Source: Blasia pusilla
Taxonomy: Eukaryota > Marchantiophyta > Marchantiopsida > Blasiales
Direction: 5' to 3'
Assembly (NCBI GenBank): GCA_050084515.1
Contig: CM114274.1
Location: 34,348,001 to 34,412,000, forward strand
Length of the DNA: 64,000 nucleotides
Shown: positions 23,399-32,672 of the stretch, one piece after another
Numbering within the stretch: the stretch's first letter is position 1
How the letters are laid out: every line of letters starts with the position of its first letter
Translations under genes and position numbers: made by a program
The notes under the pieces: model-generated
Told to the model about the DNA's origin: nothing
What the model saw: only the letters and a program-made list of their open reading frames with translations
The model's database searches: none

Positions 23399-24830
23399 GG
23401 TGGTTAGGTCCCTCTAGCATAGTGGCTGCACCATGGGCGGAACCACACAACATACACCAAAAGCCTGCAGGAACTATTGCTAAGCTCGGATCAACTCTAC
23501 TGTCAATCTTAGGAAGATGACATGGCGCACAGTTACGCACATGGTCCTTCCAAACCATACCATCGCGTCCCTCCAATAAGAGAACACCGGATGGCAAAAC
23601 CTCACGCACTCTCAAGATGGTGCGCCCTGCAGTCACATCCAACGTGGTAGGTGCCTTCTGCTACAAGTAGACATAGTCTCCCTGATGAAACCTCCGGATA
23701 GTAGGTCGCTAACCACCTCCTTAAATAGTCACATACCTCAACGTATCCCGATATTGCGCAATCGCAAAGTTTTCAAATGTCATGGGCATCACTCTCCGAA
23801 ACAACTCAGCCCTCAAGGTTTAACACCTCACCAGTATCTCGACGAATGGCCACAGGTAAATCTGGCTTTCGGCCATAAAGAAAAAAATATGGTAAGAAAG
23901 ATGCTAAGGATGCTTGCCTGTAGAATTTGTATCCCATTGCCAACCACGGAAACTGAAGGTCCCAATCTCTTAGGTGACCTCTCTACAAGCCATACTTGCG
24001 TAGTCCTCTCTTCACCGTCTATACAACCCGCTCCGCTAGTCCATCCACCTCAAGATGATCTCGCGAAGTAGTGTGGTGGTCAATTAGTGCCTGATCACAC
24101 AAGGCTTGATATTCCCCGCGGAACTCCGTACCCTGGTCTGTCAACACCTCAGCTGATGCGCCGTAATGACTCAATACTCGATCTAGGAAGGCATACACTA
24201 CTTCCTCACTCTCTTTGTCAATCTGCAACTAACTCTATCCACTTCGAGAAGTGCTCGACCATCACCAAAAATAACAACTATGGCGCTCCGTCAAAGGCAA
24301 AGGTCCTACAAAATCCAAACTCCATCTATAACCTAAACTCATGATCGGAAGTGGATGCAACTATGGATTTGGAGCATTGAACGATGCTCGGACTCAATCA
24401 CCCACCATGCATCTAGCAATAAATTGTTGAATGTCAGTTTGCATGCCTCGCCACCAATACTGAATCTGGAGCAAGTTATACGTCGCTTCACTCCACAATG
24501 ACCCAACTCCTTGTGGGCATGATGCACCAAACGTGCTCTCTGCAAAGGATGAGGCACTACACGCAGTCTACCATCCTCCCATACTCGCAACACATGTGTG
24601 CCCTCCGACCGGAACCGTCCGGCTCGTTATAGGATCTAATCCCGTTGTCTAGCACCCACCATGCTCGCGACGTTGCCAATACACAGGTACTCCAAGACCA
24701 CTCCATCGTTGTGAATATCTCGACCACTTGTCATCTCCTCATCGGCGTCTAGATCTAAGGACTCTCGATTAGACCTCGCCATCGAAGTCTAAGCAATTTG
24801 GCTCTCCATAGCCAACAAGCCCAAATAGGC
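23399..24830 (-). pseudogene. Integrase of gypsy element 1, broken
   Basis: Read on the minus strand, an H2C2 zinc-binding segment (HHAHKELGHCGVKRR near 24,480-24,530) is followed by the catalytic core with DRVLSHYGASAEVLTDQGTE near 24,130-24,190, holding one catalytic aspartate, and a DHLEVDGLAERVV end near 24,030 with the glutamate. The C-terminal tail has DGMVWKDHVRNCAPC and a PAGFWCMLCGSAHGAATML stretch whose CxxC pair looks like the first half of a PHD-type finger. Several frameshifts separate the parts. The enzyme would insert the cDNA into chromosomes. Confidence 0.8.
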
Positions 24831-24968
24831 TGACGCATGCCATTATGGCACCAACTCCTCATCACTCTCACCATGCCAACAAGCTCCAGTCGCATCTCAG
24901 TGACTCGTGCATGGGTTACGGCTCAAACCATTTGCATCCTGGTTGAGCGTCCCAGGCCTATGTACCAC

Positions 24969-25304
24969 CTAGAAGTCATACTCCTGCAACAAAAGAGCCC
25001 ACCTCGCAAGCTTCCTTATAAGCTTGTCAGACTCCATCAACCACTTAAGTGGCTGATGATCATTAATGATGGTAAAGAGATTGCCAAATAGATAACATCT
25101 GAAATGTGCGACAGCCCACATTGCAACCAAGCACTTACCCTCATACAAGCTAAACTTTGCCTCTACAGTGTTGTTCGAGCGACTAGCATAAGCCACCACA
25201 AACTCTCTACCATCATCGTCATGCTGGGTGAGCACGGCTCCAAGCCCCAATATGCTCCAATCGGTATGCAACTGAATAGGATGCCCCCTGATTGGTCTTC
25301 TCAA
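24969..25304 (-). pseudogene. RNase H of gypsy element 1
   Basis: The frame shows QLHTDWSILGLGAVLTQHDD with the first catalytic aspartate, SLYEGKCLVAMWAVAHFRCY with the glutamate, and INDHQPLKWLM with the next aspartate. The order and spacing are those of Ty3/gypsy RNase H, just downstream of RT. The frame is open over the whole segment but is separated from integrase by shifts. Confidence 0.85.
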
Positions 25305-26155
25305 TTTGGGGCGGACGTCAATCTTTCCTTGAGCATCTGAAATGCTCTCTCTTGCTCATCCTCCCAGTGCCACTCTTGATCCACCTTGGTTATCAAGGTT
25401 AGCGGCTTCGCAATCGAAGTGAAACCCTTGACGTACCGTTGATAGAAGTTCGCCAATCCCATGAATGCACGAACTTGACTCACATCTGTAGGGTGTGGAA
25501 TATGTAAAATAGCGTCTACCTTTGTCTGTTGCACACCAAGGCTCCCAAGGTATATTGTATGATCCAAGTACTCAATCTGGTCGTAGAAGAACTTGCACTT
25601 GCCTAGATGTAGCTTCAGCCCATCTAATTGCAATCGTTGAAACACCTCCTCTAGATGTCGATCATGCTCCTCAACCATGGCGCTAAAGACTATGATGTCA
25701 TCAATATAATACCTTGCAAAATCCAGACCTGCCAAGATCCTATCCATAACCCTCTAAAACTCAGCTGGGGTGTTCTTTAACCCGAATGGTAAGAACCGCC
25801 ACTGGTACAAACAATCCTTCCCGTGAGGATCGATGCCCCAAAATATCATCTTCTGCCTGCCCTCCAATCTGAGAGGCAACTGATGGTATCCGACTCGCAA
25901 ATCCAATGAACTAAATACCTTTGCATGCCCAATCGCATCAAAGATCTCCATAGGGGTGGGCATGGCATACCTATCGGACTTTGTCTGCCGATTGATAGGT
26001 CTATAATCTCCACACATTCGCCTATTTGTCCAGTTGCCATGCACATCCTTTTTGGCAGGCATGACAATGACAGATGCATATTCTCCATGCAACATCTCCG
26101 CTAGTCTTGCTCTAACCAAGTTCTGGCTCCTACTCTGAATCGGAGCCCTCTCCAT
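25301..26155 (-). pseudogene. Reverse transcriptase of gypsy element 1, one in-frame stop
   Basis: Motifs in order are MCGDYRPINRQTKSDRYAMP, FSSLDLRVGYHQLPL, LPFGLKNTPAEF, ARYYIDDIIVFS with the YIDD catalytic pair, and VRAFMGLANFYQRYVKGF. One TAG at about 25,751 replaces the usual CAG within the AEFQRVMDRIL motif; otherwise the frame is continuous. It lies after the methyltransferase in the same direction. The polymerase copies the element RNA into DNA in cytoplasmic particles. Confidence 0.92.
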
Positions 26156-26539
26156 GTCACTGTTCCTGTAGGGTCGTCAGAAGATCAGTGTGTCACCCGA
26201 AAACTCAATGCGGATCCCTGGACCCTTGAGCGTACCCAAATCATGCATACTAAATGAAAAACAACTCTTATAACTCCTAAGGAACTGGTGTATCCGACGC
26301 CGCTCTCTTCCTGTCAACTTTGGGCCCATATCTGGCTCCCAAGTCTCCATCGTGACTACGATAGGACTCTCCAGCGTGGATGTCGGTGGTTGCTATGGTG
26401 CAACCCCGTCTCGGACAATATAACTCTCATCTCCACGTGCAGTACCCGGAACCACGCTTGATGTTGTGGCTATCATCTCTTCGCTTACCTGCAAAACATC
26501 CCAAGAAGTCCAAGGGTGTCTCTCCCGATTACCGTGGTG
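26156..26539 (-). other. Linker between methyltransferase and RT in gypsy element 1
   Basis: Minus-strand fragments include a HDLGTLKGPGIRIEFS-like segment and RPYRNSDMERAPIQSRSQN, the usual lead-in to gypsy RT. It shows that the methyltransferase lies upstream of an otherwise normal RT start and does not replace part of it. Confidence 0.65.
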
Positions 26540-27790
26540 TGTCAATTTCCTCGGGTCTCGCCCCCAACCACTTCCTCAACCGTCTCGGTAGGCATGGGGC
26601 TCACCAACGCAAAAATTGTGATCTGTCGCATCCTCAAACGACGCTGCTCAGCTACTCCTAAGCTGAAAATCCATATTAAGCAGTTCAGGTCCATCGCGGG
26701 ACCCAAGACATGACGTCGTGATACCTCAGATAGTGACAGTATTGCCATCACTCTAGTGGGGAATGCCATTTCTCACTCTCGATCATCAGCGTTGGGCTCC
26801 ACCAACCTCTGTACCTTGTCATCCCAAACCAAGCCAGGTCTGGCCTCCTTGAATGCATAGGAAGCGGGAAAACTTACCAATGTGGGAAAGGCGGCTCGTG
26901 GCATGCCATTCTTGTTGACTATAGTCAACGGCGGTCGATCATTGTGCCTTACTGCCTACGATCGACGGCCCGGATCCAATATAGAATTCACCAACAAATC
27001 GGACAAACGCTCCACTCTCGCATAAGCCCTCCACAATACCTCATGTAGTACCAAGTTGGTCCACCAAAGATGCGGGCGATGTGCTCATGAACGCACACTC
27101 GCCGCATCTAACAACATTGCCGGACCGATCCATGCGCGCACCTGATGTGCACTTGTCACCATGCGGGACCTTGAATCGCCCAAAATTGGCATATTCTCCA
27201 AAATGTATGATGGAGAACGAGACTGATGCTGTTGTAAATGTCGCAAGATTTGCATCATCTCCCAAAAAAGCATCGACCAAGTGTCAGCTAACCCGCTACC
27301 TCGTCGAGCACTCGATTGGCCCTGACACGGCCAACCAGCAATGACCAAGTCTATGGTCCCTACCCGCTCCAAGTCTTGCGCCCCCAACAATGAAATATCC
27401 CTCGGTAGGGAACTCTGGTAATCGTGAATGGCGGACGCATACAACAAGTCGGAAAAACGGAGGCGTAACATGGTGAAGTGAAGCGCGCCTCGCAACATCA
27501 TCAATCTCCACATACAGGTACTGCTACACGCGCACTCCAGCGTGCAAAACAACAACTAACCCAGTGTTGATCCCTCCAAAGAGATCCAAAACCCAAATAC
27601 CCTTCTCTGGGATGCACCACACAATCGGGTTGGTGTCCAAAGGGGTCATAGCAGCACTCCTGCCTACATGCGGTTCCTCTGACCCGTCATACTCTAGTGC
27701 AAATGTCTCGCTCCATGCGGTCTGCACATGCTCAATGACTAAGCGTCGAAGCTCCTCAGTCGAGCCCCAAACCGGCACCTCCATGAACTG
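26540..27790 (-). pseudogene. Cytosine-5 DNA methyltransferase, DNMT3-like, in gypsy element 1
   Basis: Motifs appear in the normal order on the minus strand. Motif I is WVLDLFGGINTGLVVVLHAG (about 27,530-27,605), then VEIDD. Motif IV is DLVIAGWPCQGQS (about 27,310-27,350) with the catalytic cysteine, followed by LFWEMMQIL. Motif VI is YILENM (about 27,200). Motif VIII is RPHLWWTNLV near 27,060. A motif IX/X block at 26,600-26,800 reads MAFPTRVMAI, then LSEVSRRHVLGPAMDLNCL. The FxGIxTGL start, the R..WxNL segment and the GFPxxxT...LGxxM end resemble DNMT3 more than MET1 or CMT, and the order is not permuted as in DRM. The frame is broken by a stop near 27,523 and a shift near 27,470. Known members methylate cytosine C5 in DNA; specificity here is unknown. 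Confidence 0.87.
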
Positions 27791-27861
27791 ATGCGGCTAC
27801 AATGACACTCCTCTCCATAGAAATGTCAAGAACGAGAGTATCCTCTGCATGGATATGTCCC

Positions 27862-28728
27862 TCAATCAAAACCACTAGGCCTAGTGATGGCACTGCTAAA
27901 TGCTACTAAGGTCGCCATCTCTCCTGGCCGTTGCTCGATCACTGCACCTATGAATTGAACGGGTAATGAGCTAAGGCGCCCATCACCTGATTGCCATCTT
28001 GGTCTGTAGGAAGTTGACTCCTCGTAATAATCCAAGGAAAACCCCATCGGGTATAACACTGCTCCACCAACCAAGACGTCGTAGGACTCTTCATCAATCA
28101 CTATCGCCTTAGCTCGCACCCCGGGTTCATTTGTAGGATGTCCCAAGCAAAGCCTCACCACGACCTCTTGTCAGGTGATATATTGTATGTTACTTGCTCC
28201 ATCCAAGGATGTCTGTATCCGGAATGGACAGCACTCCACATCCGCTCTCGTCAAACCCAATCCTCTAAATGACGCTTTTCCCAACATGAGGGGTTGCGTT
28301 CCTGAATCCAACAAGACGCGTTGCGGACTAAAAGCTCTACCTCCGGGACTCACCAGCTGGAAGGCCTCTCCCCCATTATCTAGCAACACAACACTAGGAG
28401 AAACCATGGCACACTCTATCACGCGTCTAGCGGGCATCTCCGCCATCCTAGTAGCCACAGCCTGCCATGAATCTGACGTGGACGGCCCGAGCATCCGCTC
28501 CAAGGGCAGGTCCATCACCTCCTCTACAATCACCTCTGAACGTGATGCACGAACTGCAACTCCACGCTCACATAGCGTAGCGGCCAGCCAAAAAACCTCA
28601 GCGAGCGTACCTGCTAACGCCATAACATCGGAAGCATAAAATAAAGGAGCGCGGTACACAATGGTGGCCACCCCCAACAACGTGCTCGACACATGCCCCT
28701 CTTGAGCATCAAAAATAGGAGTCGTCAC
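27862..28728 (-). pseudogene. Aspartic protease region of gypsy element 1
   Basis: The minus-strand frame 28,728-28,171 contains QRVLLDSGTQPLMLGKASF with the D-S-G active-site triad near 28,305, preceded by a long helical segment (RLAATLCE-like, EEVMDLPLERM) shared with the remnant at 14,600-14,820. After one stop the frame 28,161-27,862 has SYDVLVGGAVLYPMGF and LDYYEES. The enzyme would cut the Gag-Pol precursor. Element 2 has the matching part at 49,417-50,130. Confidence 0.82.
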
Positions 28729-29244
28729 ACTCGCTTATCCATCGCCCTCCGTGCCTGCACACCAACAACATCACCAACTCTCTAGGAACTCTCATCAGGA
28801 ATCATCGATGGGGTCCTCATCGCCTCAGACAACGTGAAAGAGTGAGGAAACCTAGTCTATTTCCTGGCTTTCCCTCGCTGTGGATCCCACTCTGCGGTGT
28901 TCCATGCGTCACAACTATGGCGGCCTCCATCTAGGCAACCCCGCACATCCAACCATGATCCTCCATGTCTCTGGCTGCTCCATATGATGTCGATGCCACG
29001 GATCCGGCATCGAGTAACCTCAATGCCATAGCGGCAATCTGCTACTGTAGCTATAGTATCTGAGCAGCCATCCCAGCCTCACGCCTGGCATCTCCCTCGA
29101 CGCGTCTAATTGGTGGGACTCTACCTCCTCCACGGGAAGCTCCACCACCCTGTCGGGCAGCTCCAGCTCCTCGTCCCCCAACGGGACCACCTGGTGCACG
29201 ATCTATAGACCCACCCGGACCGGCTACTCGCTCTGGTGCCCTCT

Positions 29245-30551
29245 CTAGCCCTCAGTCCGGACGTAACTCAAGACGTAAACTGAAACACCTGGCGCATATA
29301 TGACCATACCTCTGACAATTGTCACACTGATAACTTGCTGGTGCAGCATCATCTCCTCCTCCATGTTGAGGCACACGTCCATAACCCTGACGAGTGCAAT
29401 CGCCCTGATGATGGGCTCCACCACATGACCAACAAGTGATAGTAGGGGGTTGTTGCTGAGCCGCATATGAAGGCGCAGGTCTCTGTGGCACGGCCTCCCA
29501 GTATCCTCCCTGAGCTTGTGGTGCCACAGTTGACCTATCTTGGAGTCCACGTTGCTGCATAGGTGGTACAAACAATCGCGACTGCTCTCGCCTAGAACCC
29601 ATGGTGGCTACGCTCTCCTCCGCCATGTTGCGCTCAATATTCTCGGCAATCCTAAAAACATCTCTCAATGTAGGGGAGGTGTTCATGAGAAGCACCCCTT
29701 CTCGCACCCATGTCCGCAGGATACGGTCCAACATCGTGTACCATGACTAGATAGCCTAAGCCTTTGTCACCCCCTAAGTGACGTTGATCAACCGGCGCAA
29801 GCAAGTGTAAGCCTCACGTAAACTCTCATCCGGGCGGCTTTGGAAGTCATGGATGCTCCGCAACTTCTCCGTCCGTACCCCTTGATTGCTCGCCCTCAAC
29901 TCAGCAAAGAACTCAACTACGGGGTTGAACCTGGGACGAAGCCGACCAGATGGTGCAACTGCTCTAGTGCGAGTGATCCCTCCTAAAACATCACTAGCAA
30001 AAGAGGAAGTAACCTCTCCTGACTCTTCCTCCTCATCTAGGAACACCTCCGTCCATGACACATAGTGTGGGTCATAGTAGAGTCGCCATGCCTCAATCTC
30101 TTGGGCATATCTATGGGAGAACTCTTGGTAATCGTCCATGGGTCCCCCCTCTAAATGCTGAAACATATCATTCCATGTTGTAAACGGGTTGAACTCTCTA
30201 GAGTTCCCAGCCCGTTGTGAGTGAGACCAACTCCTAAACTCCGCAATGAAGTCGTGTAGCTCTATAGTGCCTACAACACCCAAAAACCTATGCGATCCTC
30301 TACCTCAATCGTCCATCTCGTACACCCAACTGGTAGGACTACTCAATGTGTACACTGGATTACTAACACACCCCTCTACACACTCCTCCTCGTTTGAAGA
30401 CGACACAGAAGGAGATGAGGTGGTCTCTCATGTGGAGACCCTCAAAACCTCGCACCACTCCAGGTAAACCCTCCATATCTACTCTCAGGTCCACTACCTT
30501 GCCTCTCAAAATCCCGAAAGGACGCCATGATGGCCTTCGTGCCCCTCTCAT
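29245..30551 (-). pseudogene. Gag of gypsy element 1 with zinc knuckles
   Basis: The N-terminal part at 30,283-29,774 has MGVVGTIELHDFIAEFRSW, FNPFTTWNDMFQHLEG and the gag core end SRPDESLREAYTCLRRLINV. A second frame at 29,734-29,245 holds a Cys-rich TCWSCGGAHHQGDC and then CDNCQRYGHICARC, a standard CCHC knuckle. A stop and a shift separate the two. Upstream frames to 30,551 match the same place in element 2. Gag packages the element RNA. Confidence 0.85.
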
Positions 30552-30559
30552 ACGATCAC

Positions 30560-32150
30560 TCTCAATCTCGTGAGTAATTCCTCAATCACTCAAACTAAAC
30601 ATGCGGCACTCAATCTACACTCTCTCACTGAGACGTGTGCTATGCGGAAACAAGCAGCGTGGTGCGACAAATCAACCAATCTATCATCTCATCGACAAAC
30701 CATCCTCAACTCTGGACTTCCCACATAGGTTTATGTCCCCTAAACCCATACATCATCGATGCTCCTAGCATCAAAACGAAACCCAATATCCAAAATAACT
30801 TCCCAATATCCGGAAATCCCTCACACATGCAAGGTAAGAGACCAGAATGGGTAACCTGACAATAATGTCGATGTTGGTCCTCGGCAACTGCAAATCTTGA
30901 CCCCAACTCGGTCGTGAAGATAAACTTCTCCAATTAGCAAGTCGTACTCCTCTCGTACTCACGCTGCTCAAACCTCCTCGATGGGCGGTGCAGGTTGAGC
31001 GGTTTGGTACGGAACTGGCGGCACAGAACGGCTATAAACGGCATGGCACTCGGCGGCATACCCTCCTCAATCAGCAATTCACATGCTCTGCACCTTAGTG
31101 AAGCAGCGGCTCCGCGATTGAGACGGTGTTGTGCGGCCACATGTGGAAATTGGCGGTGCGTTGCGGCTACAGACATCAAGGCATTGTACTCAATCATTGT
31201 CGAGTAGCTACCAATCCTAACATAGCAACATGAAATGAAAAATCAAACACCATAACCGGAGGTCACATGCCACCACTTTTTGATGACGAAACTTAGATGA
31301 CGGTGGCGGCCAAACCAAAATACGTGGTGGTGGCGTAAGTCACAGAATCAACGGTGGTCGTGGAAGACCCTCCACTCCGTAATGGCGGCAATGGCAACCA
31401 AAGTGTGGACAACAGCCAAACGCGGCTCTAAGCAGCACTAGGCGACGGCAACGGCCGAGGGTGCACAATGAACGGTGGATTGTTGATGATGACGGTTGAC
31501 CGTTGATGGTGATGACGGACTATTGATGGTGAAGGTTGACCATTTATGGTGACGGTTGACCATTGACCGTTGACGGCGTATTGTTGATGGTGACTGTGAC
31601 GGCGGCGACTGGTTTAGGGTTTGAACAATTTAACCCAAAAAATTGCCTAGCAATGGCAGTTTTGCAAGATTGACCATAAATGTTTACTTGCAACTCCAAA
31701 TTGTGCACTCTTTGTTTCACAACGTGCACAACTTCATGATCTACAAGAGGGTCAAAAAATATTTGGAATAAGATATTTGAGTAAAACCTGACAAGGATTT
31801 TCGTAAAGCCAAATGTCTATTTCACCTACAGATAATTGGGCAGCGCCTCCGCGCTGATTTCTCCCAACGAAAATGTAAAACATGTGAGAACACAAATCAG
31901 CAAGCTACATGGTGCTCTTGAGAGCACCGGCATGGGGCAACCTGCCCCCATACTCAATCCCTATAAAAAATTGGGTAGTGCCACTCTTCCACACAAAAAA
32001 TCGACAAAGGAAACATCACAAGTAAGCGGCTCTTGCTCCGGTGAGCACTCCCATGAACCGTTGAATGGGGAATACGATCCCCAACCTGAAAAACCAGTGA
32101 CTGACCAGCGAGCTCCCCCATAACGCTCTCTCATTCACACATTCTCTCTT
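30560..32150 (-). other. Long leader of gypsy element 1, with GGTTGACC repeats
   Basis: Between gag and the 5' LTR lies about 1.6 kb without protein-like frames on the minus strand. Around 31,470-31,610 the + strand has imperfect tandem units of TGATGGTGACGGTTGACC type. Around 31,030-31,460 the DNA is rich in GGCGG and CAACGG words. No primer site is visible next to the LTR edge at 32,151. A + strand frame at 31,836-32,123 is of unknown nature and may belong to a separate insertion. Confidence 0.5.
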
Positions 32151-32667
32151 TGTAAAATAAGATCAAATCTCTCTCACAACACTATAGTTCTCACATGTGT
32201 GCATTCTCACATGTCTTTCTCAATGTCAAACCAAACCCACTCTCCTAATGAGATGCTTGGGTTATACAAAAAGGAAAACAAGACCATAGCTCCGCCACCT
32301 CATGCCAAGAGGTTCAACAAAGAAAGAATGAGCTCTTAAGCTCTCTCTCATTAAGGTATATCCCTCCCTCTCCCAAGCTCTCTCCATGGTAACCTATGCT
32401 CCCAAGTCACCTCCTTGGCTCTTGACCTGATGTAGGAGGTCAAGGGCCACTAACCAAAAATAAAAAGTTGATCATATACTCAAAATGGTACTTACCTAAA
32501 ATAGTTAGTTCCTCAATATGGCTCCAAATGAGCCGAAACAAAGGAAAAACTTGCTCTCTCAGGTTTCCCTGGGCCTCATCAAGTCATCCTCGACCTACTA
32601 AGTCTATCCTCCATTACTCAAAAAGGCACTCTATTAGATCTCACTGATCTATCCTAAAAGACGTGAA
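32151..32667 (-). repeat. 5' LTR (body only) of gypsy element 1
   Basis: The + strand reads TGTAAAATAAGATC at the inner edge and GACGTGA at the outer edge. It matches 22,783-23,255 over nearly its whole length. It lacks the 125-bp module present at the left end. An ATATT target site and the resumed kinase-like frame follow it. Confidence 0.75.
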
Positions 32668-32672
32668 ATATT

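Larger units (their letters stand above)
22652..32667 (-). mobile_element. Ty3/gypsy retrotransposon 1 with an internal DNA methyltransferase
   Basis: In minus orientation the order is LTR, leader, gag with zinc knuckles, protease, cytosine-5 methyltransferase, RT, RNase H, integrase, polypurine tract and LTR. Near-matching 5-base target sites flank it: CTATT at 22,647-22,651 and ATATT at 32,668-32,672. Removing it restores a YYCMKVYK reading in the host unit. RT before integrase places it in Ty3/gypsy. All frames are broken by a few stops or shifts, for example a CAG to TAG change in RT near 25,750, so it is not autonomous now but is far from old. The extra enzyme between protease and RT is unusual. 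Confidence 0.88.

Noticed and set aside
27085-27555. Host DNA methyltransferase gene
   Set aside because: The motifs continue across frames into gypsy protease on one side and RT on the other, and element 2 has the same order, so it is element-encoded.
31836-32123. 95-codon + strand frame in the gypsy leader
   Set aside because: Opposite to the element, with no recognised domain. Too weak to call a gene.
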